A stretch of DNA of 64,000 nucleotides from Bin16 sp965206315 (GTDB taxonomy: Bacteria; Chloroflexota; Dehalococcoidia; Lucifugimonadales; Australimonadaceae), in the NCBI GenBank assembly GCA_965206315.1, contig OZ242210.1, positions 186,001 to 250,000 on the forward strand, read 5' to 3'. Positions 6,479 to 15,465 of this stretch are shown piece by piece. Below the pieces are notes generated by a model. It made no database searches. It was not told the origin of the DNA and saw only the letters and a program-made list of their open reading frames with translations. Position 1 is the stretch's first letter. Every line of letters starts with the position of its first letter. Position numbers and translations under genes: made by a program.

Positions 6479-8269
6479 ATGCGAAGAATCCTCTGGCGCA
6501 TAACGAAACTCGCCGCCCTGGAGAAGGGGCGACTCATCATAGCCTGGGTCTCGCTCATCACCGCGTCCGTGCTCTTCCTCGCAGTGCCCCGGCTGGTGGG
6601 CAATGCGGTCGACGCCGCGGTCGGCACCGGGGGGCAGGGGGACAGCGGCGACCTCGTACGGCTGGGCCTGCTGGTAATCGGCGTCATCGCTGCGCGGAGC
6701 GTCTTCAACTACGGAAACCTCTACATGGCGGAGGCCGTCTCCCAACGCGTCGCCTACCGCATCCGCAACCTGCTGTACGACAAGCTGCAGCACCTGAGTT
6801 TCGCGTTCCACGACCGGGAGCACACGGGCAACCTGATGTCCAAGTCCACAGTGGACGTGGAGATGACGCGGATGTTCGTGAGCATGGGCCTCATCCGCGC
6901 CGGGCAGATAGTCCTGTTCACGGCAGGCTCCGCAACGATGATGCTGCTTACGGACGTACGGCTCGCGCTCATCAGCCTGTCGTTCGCGCCCATCATCGCG
7001 GCGCGCGCCATCTGGGCGAGCAGGCGGATGCGCCACATGTGGCTCCAGACGCAGATAGAGATGGGCAAGCTCACCACGGTGCTGCAGGAGAACCTCTCCG
7101 GCCAGCGCGTCGTCAAGGCGTTCGGCGCGGAGGACCACGAGGAGCGCAAGTTCCGGAGCCAGAACGACGAAGTGTTCAACCGCACGTTCGAGGTGCAGCG
7201 AGCGCAGTCGTTCAACACTTCGCTCATGCAGATCGTCTTCTGGAGCGCGTCCGGCGTCATCCTCTGGTTCGGCGGGAGGGCCGTGATAGAAGGGCGCATG
7301 ACGCCGGGTGAGTTGACGGAGTTCTTCCTCTACATCAGCCTGCTCGTGCAGCCCATCCGCATGCTCGGCTTCCTCGTCAACACGTTCGCGCGGGCGGCGT
7401 CCGCGGGCGAGCGGGTCTTCGCTGTGCTCGACGCCGACTCACCGGTGCGGGACCTGCCGGAGGCCGCGCCCATCGGCGAAGTGCGCGGCCACGTGCGGTT
7501 CGAGAACGTCTCGTTCGGCTACACCAACCGCGACGCCGTGCGGAACGTCTCCTTCGAGGCGGAACAGGGACAGGTGACCGCTCTCATGGGCGCGCCGGGT
7601 TCCGGCAAGACAACGCTGATGAGCCTGCTCGCACGCTTCTACGACCCTGACGGCGGGCGCGTCACCATAGACGGCAAGGACATCCGGGAGTGCCAACTCA
7701 CCTCGCTCCGGTCGGCCATCGGCATCGTACAGCAGGACGTCTTCCTGTTCAGCGCGACGGTGGCGGAGAACATCGCCTACGGACGCGAAGACGCGACGAT
7801 GGACGACATCATCACCGCGGCCAAGACCGCCCAGATCCACGACGAGATCATGGCGCTGCCCGAGGGCTACGAGACGGTCATCGGCGAACGGGGGGTCTCG
7901 CTCTCCGGCGGCCAGCGGCAGCGGCTCTCCATCGCCCGGACGCTGGCGCTCGACCCGCCGATACTCGTGCTGGACGACTCGACCTCCAGCGTCGACGCGG
8001 GCACGGAGTCGCGTATCCAGGATGCGATGGCGGAGGTGGTGAAGGACCGGACGACGTTCATCATCGCGCACCGGCTCTCGTCCATCCAGCACGCCGGGCT
8101 CGTCATCGTGATGCAGAACGGCGAGATCGGCGAGATGGGGACGCCCGACGAGTTGATCGAGTCCGGCGGGCTGTTCACCCACGTTACGGAGTTGCAGTAC
8201 GCCACCAGCCTGAACGGCGTCGCCGCCGTCCGCATGGGCTCGCCCGCGCAGAGGAGAGCCACGCCATGA
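6479..8269 (+). CDS. ABC exporter half-transporter, degenerate-site subunit
   Basis: This is one chain of a heterodimeric ABC exporter: six membrane helices in about residues 1-310, then an ATPase domain. Walker A is GAPGSGKTT (371-379), the signature is LSGGQRQ, and the H-loop is IIAHRLSS. The Walker B end reads VLDDSTSSVD, so the catalytic glutamate is replaced by Asp500. Its partner has the complementary defect, as in TM287/288 or BmrCD. Cargo is unknown; drugs or lipids are typical. The gene overlaps the second subunit by four bases. No ribosome-binding site is visible. Confidence 0.88.
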   Translation: MRRILWRITKLAALEKGRLIIAWVSLITASVLFLAVPRLVGNAVDAAVGTGGQGDSGDLVRLGLLVIGVIAARSVFNYGNLYMAEAVSQRVAYRIRNLLYDKLQHLSFAFHDREHTGNLMSKSTVDVEMTRMFVSMGLIRAGQIVLFTAGSATMMLLTDVRLALISLSFAPIIAARAIWASRRMRHMWLQTQIEMGKLTTVLQENLSGQRVVKAFGAEDHEERKFRSQNDEVFNRTFEVQRAQSFNTSLMQIVFWSASGVILWFGGRAVIEGRMTPGELTEFFLYISLLVQPIRMLGFLVNTFARAASAGERVFAVLDADSPVRDLPEAAPIGEVRGHVRFENVSFGYTNRDAVRNVSFEAEQGQVTALMGAPGSGKTTLMSLLARFYDPDGGRVTIDGKDIRECQLTSLRSAIGIVQQDVFLFSATVAENIAYGREDATMDDIITAAKTAQIHDEIMALPEGYETVIGERGVSLSGGQRQRLSIARTLALDPPILVLDDSTSSVDAGTESRIQDAMAEVVKDRTTFIIAHRLSSIQHAGLVIVMQNGEIGEMGTPDELIESGGLFTHVTELQYATSLNGVAAVRMGSPAQRRATP

Positions 8270-10143
8270 TGATGAACACGGGCGGCGGCCACTGGGTGAT
8301 GCGCGGCCAGCAGGGCGACATCGACGAGGACGGCACGAAGCTGTACGACCAGCGTGTCATCCTGCGCCTGCTCAGCTATGTGGTGCCGTACAAGTTCCCG
8401 GTCTTCCTCGCCATGATGGCAGTGGTCGTCTACACCGGAGCGACGGTTGCGATACCGCTCATCATCGCCATAGGGATAGACCGCTACATCGAGAACGGCG
8501 ACCTCTCCGGTCTCAACACGCTCGCCGTCTGGTTCGGAGTGGTGCTGGTGGTGCACTATGCCGCGAACTACGCTCACCAGGTGCTGCTGGCGCGCGTGAG
8601 CCAACGCGTCATCTACGACCTGCGGAACGACCTCTTCAAGCACCTCCAGGACCTGCCGATGTCGTTCCACAACCGGCACAAGGTCGGTTCAGTGATGTCG
8701 CGCGCGCAGAACGACGTCTACCAGCTGCAGGAGTTCCTGGACATCGTGGTGCTGAGCATCGGCGACCTGCTGAGCCTCAGCGGCATCATCGCGTTCATGC
8801 TGGCCAGGGACTGGCAACTGTCACTTCTCTCGTTCGCCAGCCTGCCCGTGCTGATGGTCATCATCTGGGTGTGGCAGAAGCACGCACGCCCGGCGTTCCT
8901 TCGCGTCCGCGTCGCCATCTCGCAGGTGAACGCATCGCTCGCGGAGAACCTGGACGGCGTGCGTGTCGTGCAGAGCATGAACCGCCAGCGGACGAACATG
9001 GGCGTGTTCGATGGACTGAACGACCACCACCTGCAGACGAACCTGCGCGCCCAGCGGCTCGCCTCCTCGCTCATGCCGGTGGTGGAGATGTTCATGTCGT
9101 TCAGCCTCGCGGCGACCATCATCTTCGGCGGCAGGCTCGTGCTCGGCGGAACGCTGGGCGCAGGCCAGCTCGTGCAGTTCACGCTCTACATCCAACGCTT
9201 CTACGACCCGATCCGGAGCCTTACGATGCAGTTCACGCAGCTGCAGCGCGCGATGGCATCCGGCGCGCGCATCTTCGACCTGCTGGACACGGAGCCGGAC
9301 CTGGTCGACGCGCTCGACGCGAAGCCGATGCCGCAGATACAGGGCGCGATACGGTACGAGAACGTGTCGTTCGCGTACGAGCCGGGCAAGGAAGTGCTCT
9401 CAAACGTGAACCTCGACGTGGAGCCCGGCGAGACTATCGCGTTCGTCGGACGCACCGGCGCAGGCAAGACGACGATGGCCGCGCTCGTCTCACGCTTCTA
9501 CGACGTGGTCGGCGGGCGCATCACCATAGACGGCCATGACGTGCGCGACGTGACCCGCGAGTCGCTGGCGAAGCAGATGGGCATCGTGCTGCAGGAGCCC
9601 TTCCAGTTCTCCGGCACCATCATGGAGAACATCCGCTACAACCATCCGGAGGCGAGCGACGAGACGGTGTACGAGGCCGCGAAGGCCGTCGGCCTGCACG
9701 ACCACATCGCGAGCCTGCGGGACGGCTACGAGACGATGATGGAGGAGCGCGGCGGCAACATGAGCCTCGGCCAGCGCCAACTCGTCAGCTTCGCCCGGGC
9801 GCTCGTCGCGGACCCGCGCATCATCGTGCTCGACGAGGCGACGGCGAGCGTCGACACGCAGACGGAGCAGCTGATCCAGCAGGCGATAGGCAGGATGCTG
9901 CACGGGCGGACGGCCATCGTCATCGCTCACCGGCTCTCCACGATCCGCAACGCGGACAAGATCGTGGTGATGGAGAAGGGCCGCATCGTGGAGATGGGCA
10001 ACCACGACGAACTGGTCGCGCTCGGCGGGTTGTACGCGCAGCAGTACGAGCTGCACGCGCGCCTCGCGGCGTCGGGCGCGAAGCGGGACTACGCCCCGAC
10101 CAACGAGTTCGACGACGAGGTCCCCGGCCTCGCCCCTGCGTGA
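8266..10143 (+). CDS. ABC exporter half-transporter, catalytic subunit
   Basis: This is the second chain of the heterodimer, 625 residues. I start it at the ATG overlapping the previous stop because GAGGAG lies just upstream; a longer upstream frame is antisense-like noise inside the first gene. The membrane domain covers about residues 25-330. Walker A is GRTGAGKTTM and Walker B is IVLDEATASVD with the catalytic Glu524. The signature is weakened to MSLGQRQ. Paired with subunit one, this gives one consensus and one degenerate ATP site, the hallmark of heterodimeric type IV exporters. Confidence 0.9.
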   Translation: MMMNTGGGHWVMRGQQGDIDEDGTKLYDQRVILRLLSYVVPYKFPVFLAMMAVVVYTGATVAIPLIIAIGIDRYIENGDLSGLNTLAVWFGVVLVVHYAANYAHQVLLARVSQRVIYDLRNDLFKHLQDLPMSFHNRHKVGSVMSRAQNDVYQLQEFLDIVVLSIGDLLSLSGIIAFMLARDWQLSLLSFASLPVLMVIIWVWQKHARPAFLRVRVAISQVNASLAENLDGVRVVQSMNRQRTNMGVFDGLNDHHLQTNLRAQRLASSLMPVVEMFMSFSLAATIIFGGRLVLGGTLGAGQLVQFTLYIQRFYDPIRSLTMQFTQLQRAMASGARIFDLLDTEPDLVDALDAKPMPQIQGAIRYENVSFAYEPGKEVLSNVNLDVEPGETIAFVGRTGAGKTTMAALVSRFYDVVGGRITIDGHDVRDVTRESLAKQMGIVLQEPFQFSGTIMENIRYNHPEASDETVYEAAKAVGLHDHIASLRDGYETMMEERGGNMSLGQRQLVSFARALVADPRIIVLDEATASVDTQTEQLIQQAIGRMLHGRTAIVIAHRLSTIRNADKIVVMEKGRIVEMGNHDELVALGGLYAQQYELHARLAASGAKRDYAPTNEFDDEVPGLAPA

Positions 10144-10155
10144 CGCCCCAGGAGC

Positions 10156-10395
10156 ATGGAAAGCACCGACTACTACGAACGAAGAGCGCGCAGTCGGCAT
10201 CCCGAACCGATCGATGAATGGGTAGAGAGGGTGTTGGCCAACCCGTATCACACCGAAGAACAGCCGGACGGCAGGGTGCGGTATTATGGGTTCATTGAGG
10301 AACAGGGCAAGTGGCTCAGGGTCATCCTCTCAGACGGCAAACTACATAACCGCTTCTTCGACAGGGGCAAACTGAGAGAGTGGGGCAGGCTATGA
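10156..10395 (+). CDS. DUF4258-like small protein
   Basis: The 79-residue protein contains IDEWVERVLANPYHTEE, a DGRVRYYG turn, and KWLRVIL with an invariant-looking LHNRFFDRG tail. I recognise this as a DUF4258-like pattern. It is coupled by a four-base overlap to a DUF2283 protein, a pairing seen in many bacteria and often suspected to be a toxin-antitoxin-like module. Function is not established. A CAGGAG site precedes the ATG by three bases. Confidence 0.65.
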   Translation: MESTDYYERRARSRHPEPIDEWVERVLANPYHTEEQPDGRVRYYGFIEEQGKWLRVILSDGKLHNRFFDRGKLREWGRL

Positions 10396-10601
10396 AACCG
10401 GTAGTGAGATACTTCGAGGATACCGATACGCTGTCGGTTGACCTGGCAAGCCGCCCCGCTGCCGAGGCGGAGGAAGTCGCCGAAGACGTCATCGTCGACT
10501 TCGATAGCGATGGCAACGTGGTGGGGTTCACCATCGAACACGCCAGCCGCCTGCTCGGTCCGGCACTGAACGCCAAGCGCACGGCGCAAGCACGGCGTTA
10601 G
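10392..10601 (+). CDS. DUF2283 small protein
   Basis: The 69-residue protein shows the DUF2283 pattern: RYFEDTDTLSVDL, a central acidic AEDVIVDFDSDGNVVGFTIE, and HASRLLG. The ATG overlaps the stop of the preceding DUF4258-like gene (ATGA), and the amidase starts two bases after its stop, so all three probably share one message. Its acidic character against the more basic upstream partner would fit antitoxin and toxin, but this is unproven. Confidence 0.72.
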   Translation: MKPVVRYFEDTDTLSVDLASRPAAEAEEVAEDVIVDFDSDGNVVGFTIEHASRLLGPALNAKRTAQARR

Positions 10602-10603
10602 CC

Positions 10604-11950
10604 GTGGCTGAACCCTACGAACTGACCCTCACGCAGGCCGCCGCCGAGATCGCGGCGCGGCGGCTCTCATCCGTCGAACTGACCGAGTCGTTGCTCGCAC
10701 GCATCGATGCGCTGGAGCCGCGACTGCAGGCGTGGGCGACGCTCCTGCCAGAGCAGGCGCTCGCTGCCGCCCGCGCCGCCGACGCCGCAAGCGGCGGCTC
10801 GCAAGGTCCGCTCGCGGGTGTCCCCTACGGCGCGAAGGACATCTTCGACACGTCGGGCATCCGCACGGCGGCGGGCTCGAAGATATGGGCCGAGCGCGTG
10901 CCTGACGCCGATGCCGCGCCCATCACCCTCGCGCGGAACGCTGGCGCGGTGCTGCTCGGCAAGCTGCACACAACCGAGTTCGCCGACGGCGACCCCGCAC
11001 CGTGCTTCAACCCCTGGAACGCCGAGCACACGCCCGGCGGCTCCAGCACCGGCTCAGGCGTCGCGGTCGCGGCGCGCATGGCGCCGTGGGCGTTCGGCTC
11101 GCAGACCGTCGGCTCCGTGCTGCGCCCGGCCGCGTACAACGGCGTCGTCGGTTTCAAACCGACGTTCGGACGCATCCCGCGTCTCGGCGTCGTGCCGATG
11201 GCAACGTCGTTCGACCACGTCGGCGTGCTCGTGCGAAGCGTCGAGGACGTCGCGCTGCTGCTGAGCGTGCTCGCCGTGCACGACCCGGACGACCCGTACT
11301 CCGCCGACGTTCCGGCAGACGACTACCTCGCGGCGGTGAGCGGCGACCTGCCCGCGCCGCGCCTCGGTCTCGTGCGGGGCTGGTTCGCAAACGAGGCGGA
11401 CGCAGAGACGCGCCTCCTGATGGAAGAGACGGCGCAGGAACTCGCGAACGCGGGCGCCGTCATCGAGGAGATCGACCCCGGCGTGGACTTCGCGCGCTCC
11501 TACGCCTCGCACCGCATCATGCAGGAGTCGGAGATGGCCGTCTGGCACACGCCGCTCTACACCGGCAACGAGAGCCTGTACGGCCCGAAGATCACGGTCT
11601 ACATACAGAACGGCTTCTCACACACGGCGCGGGACTACGTTGCGGCATCCGACTACCGTCGCGAGGTGCAGCGGTTGACCGCCGGGGCGATGGAGCAAGT
11701 GGACGCCCTTATCATGCCGACCGCATCCGGCCCAGCACCCCGCGACCGCACGCAGACCGGCGACACACGCTTCCAGAGTCCATGGAGCTACACCGGGTTC
11801 CCGAGCATCTCGCTGCCCATCGGGCTTGCCAGCGACGGTCTGCCGCTCGGGGCGCAACTGGCGTGCGGCCCGTTCCGGGAGGCACAACTCCTGCGCGCCG
11901 CCGCATGGGTCGAGCAGGCGCTCGGCGTCGAACTCAACCCTCCGCTCTAG
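10604..11950 (+). CDS. Amidase signature family hydrolase
   Basis: This is an amidase-signature (PF01425) enzyme of 448 residues that hydrolyses carboxylic amides. The catalytic Lys-cisSer-Ser set can be placed as the Lys in GVPYGAKDIFD, the Ser pair in TPGGSSTGSG, and the serine of GSQTVGSVLRPA. In the last motif the usual Asp-Thr-Gly-Gly is altered, so the site departs somewhat from the family. The start is a GTG two bases after the DUF2283 stop. It could be a GatA homologue, but no gatB or gatC is nearby; a stand-alone amidase is more likely. Confidence 0.85.
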   Translation: MAEPYELTLTQAAAEIAARRLSSVELTESLLARIDALEPRLQAWATLLPEQALAAARAADAASGGSQGPLAGVPYGAKDIFDTSGIRTAAGSKIWAERVPDADAAPITLARNAGAVLLGKLHTTEFADGDPAPCFNPWNAEHTPGGSSTGSGVAVAARMAPWAFGSQTVGSVLRPAAYNGVVGFKPTFGRIPRLGVVPMATSFDHVGVLVRSVEDVALLLSVLAVHDPDDPYSADVPADDYLAAVSGDLPAPRLGLVRGWFANEADAETRLLMEETAQELANAGAVIEEIDPGVDFARSYASHRIMQESEMAVWHTPLYTGNESLYGPKITVYIQNGFSHTARDYVAASDYRREVQRLTAGAMEQVDALIMPTASGPAPRDRTQTGDTRFQSPWSYTGFPSISLPIGLASDGLPLGAQLACGPFREAQLLRAAAWVEQALGVELNPPL

Positions 11951-11960
11951 GCAAACCTTC

Positions 11961-11987
11961 GTCATTCCCGCGCAGGCGGGAATCCAG
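11961..11987. repeat. 27-base palindromic repeat, copy 3
   Basis: This copy shows the best family consensus: GTCATTCCCGCG, a short AGGC-containing centre, and GGCGGGAATCCAG. It lies between the convergent amidase and the small gene at 12016. Confidence 0.92.
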
Positions 11988-12015
11988 CCGCACTGGCTGG
12001 GAGAGCGGCCTAGTT

Positions 12016-12150
12016 CTAGCGGACGCGCTTGGTGAAACCGAACCGGACGCGCTTGCCGTTGCGCGTCTCGTCCTTCTTGCTGACCCGCGCGATGAACTGC
12101 TCGGTCGTCTCCGCGGGCTTCTCTTTCTTCGCTTTCTTGATGCGGGGCAT
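12016..12150 (-). CDS. Small basic protein, 44 residues
   Basis: The frame encodes MPRIKKAKKEKPAETTEQF followed by a short IARVSKKDE helix and a basic end, GKRVRFGFTKRVR. It starts ten bases after the stop of the histidine phosphatase on the same strand, so it could be the last gene of that operon. No family is recognised. The basic residues suggest nucleic-acid or ribosome contact, but that is only an inference. The ribosome-binding site is weak. Confidence 0.4.
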   Translation of the reverse strand: MPRIKKAKKEKPAETTEQFIARVSKKDETRNGKRVRFGFTKRVR

Positions 12151-12160
12151 GGTCTGCTCG

Positions 12161-12826
12161 CTACTGAGTAGGGTGTGCGTGAGAGAGTATACCAGCACCG
12201 GGTTCGGCAGGAGCGACGTCGAGGTGGCCGGCGTCGCTCCACGCGAAGAGCGCGGTGCGGCCGTCATCACGCCTCCGGACGCGGGATACGCTCGCGGAGC
12301 GCAGACCGCTGAGCGACCAGAACGTCTCGTCCGGCAGGCCGAGCATCCGCACGGCGAGTGCGCGGAACGCCGCGCCGTGGCCGACCACGAGCACGTCCTC
12401 GTCGGGATGGCGCTCCCGCAACATCTCCGCAAAGCCGCCGAGCCGGTCCAGCATCCGGCGGTAGGACTCGCCGCCGGGCGGGGCGAAATCGAGGTTCCGC
12501 TCGTTCTGCACCGCCCTGATCTCGTCGTCCATCTCCGTCCACGTCTTACCCTCCAGCTTGCCGAAGGAGACCTCGCGGAGACGCTCGTCGAAGACGATCT
12601 CATACGGGCCGGTGTTGCTGGCGGCAACGATGATCTCCGCTGTCTCGCGGGCGCGGATGAGGTCGCTGGAGTAGACCGCGCCGAACCGGATGTCGGCGAG
12701 GCGCCGGCCGGTGAGCGCTGCCTGCTCCCGGCCGACGTCGTGGAGGGGAACGTCCGTGTGGCCCTGGACGCGCCGCTCGGCGTTCCACTGGGTCTCGCCG
12801 TGGCGGACGAGGTACCAGTCGTTCAT
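12161..12826 (-). CDS. Histidine phosphatase family protein
   Basis: This is a phosphoglycerate-mutase-like phosphatase of 221 residues. The catalytic LVRHGETQWN is at residues 6-15 and the second histidine lies in VVGHGAAFRALA. The conserved DLIRARETAE and LREVSFGKLEG blocks match the cobC/gpmB branch of the family. Its ATG overlaps the stop of the aldo/keto reductase. Because the operon starts with a EutA-like gene, which serves a B12 enzyme, an alpha-ribazole phosphatase role is conceivable. I cannot show it. Confidence 0.82.
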   Translation of the reverse strand: MNDWYLVRHGETQWNAERRVQGHTDVPLHDVGREQAALTGRRLADIRFGAVYSSDLIRARETAEIIVAASNTGPYEIVFDERLREVSFGKLEGKTWTEMDDEIRAVQNERNLDFAPPGGESYRRMLDRLGGFAEMLRERHPDEDVLVVGHGAAFRALAVRMLGLPDETFWSLSGLRSASVSRVRRRDDGRTALFAWSDAGHLDVAPAEPGAGILSHAHPTQ

Positions 12827-13818
12827 CGCGGGACGTCCGGGCGCGGGGGAGGAGTGGCGCTGTCGATGATCGCGTTGCGCCCCTCCCACCAGGACGTGAG
12901 GGCGTCGAGCTCGTCCAGGTCCTCGGCGGTGAGCCTCCAGTCGGCGGCCTTGACGTTCGCCTCGACGTGCTCCGGGCGGTCGAAGCCGGTGAGGGCGAGC
13001 ACGACCTCCGGGTGAGAGATGACCCATGCGAGCGCAAGCTCATTGACGGCGTGGCCGCGCTCTCCGGCGAACGCTTCGAGCAGGGGAACGAGGCGCTCGA
13101 CACGCTCCGAGCGGAGGCGCGTCACGATGCCGGTGGGCACCTTCGCGGCGCGGCTCCCCTCGGGCGGCGGTTCGCCGGGGCGGTACGTGCCGGTGAGCCA
13201 GCCGCCGCCGAGCGGGAAGTACGCAAGGAGCGACCTGCCGTACGCGCGGCAGAACGGGATCAGTTCGAGTTCGGCGTGGCGGTAGAGGAGGCTGTAGTGG
13301 TTCTGCGTCGACTGGAACTCGGCCATGCCGTTGGCACGGGAGGTCTCGATCTCCTCCAGCCAGCGCCACGATGCAGTGTTGCAGTTGCCGATGTAGCGCA
13401 CCTTGCCCTGCCGGACGAGGTCGTCCAGCGGGCCGAGCAGCTCTTCGTGCGGCACCTCCGGCGTCGAGTAGTGCACCTGGAAAAGGTCGATGTGGTCCGT
13501 GTGCAGTTTGCGCAGGGCCTCCTCGCAGCGCGCGAAGATCCGGTCTCGCGGGGTCTGGTCGCCGAGGTCGCGCAGGTTGAACTTGGTGGAGAGGTAGATG
13601 GCGTCGCGCTTGCCCAGAAGGGCGTTACCGAGGAAATCCTCGCTCTGGCCGCCGCCGTAGACGTCCGACGTGTCGAAGAAGTTGATGCCGCAGTCGATGG
13701 CGCGGTGCACGACGGCGGTCGTCTCGTCCTGGCCGAGCAACGGCGGGCCGAACGGGTAGCCGCCCGCGCCGATGACCGATACGTCCATGTCCGTGCCGCC
13801 AAGCCGCCGGTACTCCAT
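12823..13818 (-). CDS. Aldo/keto reductase
   Basis: This is a cytoplasmic NADPH-dependent carbonyl reductase of 331 residues with the AKR barrel. The catalytic tetrad can be read as Asp and Tyr in FFDTSDVYGGGQSE, Lys in LSTKFNL, and His in FQVHYSTP. The C-terminal cofactor region carries ALTGFDRPEHVEANV. The substrate is unknown. It starts 12 bases after the EutA-like gene and overlaps the histidine phosphatase, so it sits in the middle of a tight four-gene operon. Confidence 0.87.
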   Translation of the reverse strand: MEYRRLGGTDMDVSVIGAGGYPFGPPLLGQDETTAVVHRAIDCGINFFDTSDVYGGGQSEDFLGNALLGKRDAIYLSTKFNLRDLGDQTPRDRIFARCEEALRKLHTDHIDLFQVHYSTPEVPHEELLGPLDDLVRQGKVRYIGNCNTASWRWLEEIETSRANGMAEFQSTQNHYSLLYRHAELELIPFCRAYGRSLLAYFPLGGGWLTGTYRPGEPPPEGSRAAKVPTGIVTRLRSERVERLVPLLEAFAGERGHAVNELALAWVISHPEVVLALTGFDRPEHVEANVKAADWRLTAEDLDELDALTSWWEGRNAIIDSATPPPRPDVPR

Positions 13819-13830
13819 GAGGCCTCCCTG

Positions 13831-15273
13831 CTACACGCCGTCCTGCTGACCGGGAAAGACGAGCGACTTGATGACGACCGGCGCGGCGCCGGACGACGGG
13901 ATGAGCGCGCCGATATCGATGTAGTCGAACTCGCGCAGCTCGATGCCGTCTATGGAGATGACGGGGTTGGGCAGGCCGACCTCCTCGCGGAGATGCAGAC
14001 CCAGCAGCCCGCCGATGTCGCCGTCGCTCACGAGGACGAGGGGGTTGCCCTTGTCCAGCAGCGCGCTCATGGCGGAGGCCGCGCCGCGCGTGAAGGCGTC
14101 CAGCCGGTGGAACGTGGCCGACCCGCCCCACCGGAAGCCGATGGCGACCGCGGTATCCGCGTCGTGGAGGTCGAGCCGCGTGAGCCCGGCGCGCACCGCG
14201 CCGGCAACGGCATCGGAATCGATATCGTCAACGGTAAGGTCGAACTCGGGCGTCATCACGGGGATGTTGCGGATGGGCACGGACTCGATAGGCGAGATGA
14301 AGATGGTGCTGCCGCTCACCTGCACGGTGTACTGTGACGCGCCGACGACCGTCGCACGGATGCCCGCGGTGGGCGCCATGAGCATCGCCCCAAGCTCCCC
14401 GACGCGCTGCCGCATCGTGCGGGCGAACAGCGGCCCGAGGTCGCCGTAGCTGTTCCTGTCGTAGCCGTAGACGAACTCGGAGACGCCGCCGGAGAAGATG
14501 ACGGTGCCGATCGGGCCTTCGTACGACAGCTCCGGCAGGCGCAGCAGGCCCTTCGTCTCATCGGAGACGCCATTGCGCAGCACGACCTCCATCAGACGGT
14601 CCACCATCTTCCCGGCGATGGCCTGCTTCTCCTCGTCGGAGAGCGTCGCGCCGAGCTCGACGTTCACCCCGGCCTCGTTCGCGTAGAAGCGTCCCGCCTC
14701 CTCGATGCGGACGACGCGGTCGTTGTCGTCGAAGGCGAGGAGGCGTGCGCCCGCGTCGAGCGCCGTGACCTCGAGCGTCTTGCCGCCCTGGCAGACGGCG
14801 ACCTTGCTGGTGCCGCCGCCGATGTCGATGTTCATCACGACGCCGTGCGTCTTCTCGGACTCAGCGATCGCTCCGGAGCCGTGGGCGGCCATCGCCGCCT
14901 CGAGACCGTCGCCTGCGCTGACGGCGACGAACTTCCCGGCCTCCTGCGCGAAGAGTTCCGCGATGGCGCGAGCGTTGTGCCGCCGGACGGCAACGCCGGT
15001 GAGGATGAGCGCGCCGGTGTCGATCTGCTCACGGCGGAGCCCGGTGGCGCGGTACTGTGCGTCGATGAACGCGCCGAGCGCAGCGGCGTCTATCGTCGCG
15101 CCGTCGTCCACGTAGGGCGTCAGGAGAATGTCCGATTCGCGGATGATGGTGCGCTTCACGATGACGTAGCGGGTGTTGCGGCGTTCCAGTTCCAGCGCAG
15201 AGAAAACGAGGTGGGACGTGGACGAGCCGATGTCCACGCCGACGCTGGTGAGGTGCAGCTCTTCCTCGCCCAT
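13831..15273 (-). CDS. eutA: EutA-like ethanolamine ammonia-lyase reactivase
   Basis: EutA is an ASKHA-fold ATPase that reactivates B12-inactivated ethanolamine ammonia-lyase. The ATP-binding blocks are visible: phosphate-1 VGVDIGSSTSHLVFS, phosphate-2 MNIDIGGGTSKVAV, and the adenosine motif IFSGGVSEFVYGYD. Length is 480 residues from the ATG at 15273, close to EutA. A TTG at 15321 has a better GGAG site and would add 16 residues. No eutB, eutC or shell gene is in the window, so the client enzyme is elsewhere or different. Confidence 0.82.
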   Translation of the reverse strand: MGEEELHLTSVGVDIGSSTSHLVFSALELERRNTRYVIVKRTIIRESDILLTPYVDDGATIDAAALGAFIDAQYRATGLRREQIDTGALILTGVAVRRHNARAIAELFAQEAGKFVAVSAGDGLEAAMAAHGSGAIAESEKTHGVVMNIDIGGGTSKVAVCQGGKTLEVTALDAGARLLAFDDNDRVVRIEEAGRFYANEAGVNVELGATLSDEEKQAIAGKMVDRLMEVVLRNGVSDETKGLLRLPELSYEGPIGTVIFSGGVSEFVYGYDRNSYGDLGPLFARTMRQRVGELGAMLMAPTAGIRATVVGASQYTVQVSGSTIFISPIESVPIRNIPVMTPEFDLTVDDIDSDAVAGAVRAGLTRLDLHDADTAVAIGFRWGGSATFHRLDAFTRGAASAMSALLDKGNPLVLVSDGDIGGLLGLHLREEVGLPNPVISIDGIELREFDYIDIGALIPSSGAAPVVIKSLVFPGQQDGV

Positions 15274-15373
15274 GAAGGAGCGGTCAGAGCCGGTGAAGCC
15301 TTCGCGTTGCGGTTGCGTCAAGGGAACTCCGGGGCGCGCGCGTCCACTCCGGGGCGGTACGGCGGCGCGGGTT

Positions 15374-15379
15374 AGTGTA
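15374..15379 (-). promoter_or_regulatory. -10 box candidate for the eutA operon
   Basis: Minus-strand TACACT lies about 55 bases before the TTG candidate start of the eutA-like gene. The same hexamer occurs before two other genes of the window, at 48341 and 61828. Confidence 0.35.
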
Positions 15380-15465
15380 GGAGCGCGCTCCGGGAGCGTC
15401 AAGGAACGCGCCATTAGCGGTACGAGATAGGGAGTAGACTCCGGTGCGAGGTCGGACACAGGCGT

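Noticed and set aside
10604..11950. gatA (glutamyl-tRNA amidotransferase subunit A)
   Set aside because: No gatB or gatC nearby and the AS-family triad region departs from the GatA consensus; a stand-alone amidase fits better.
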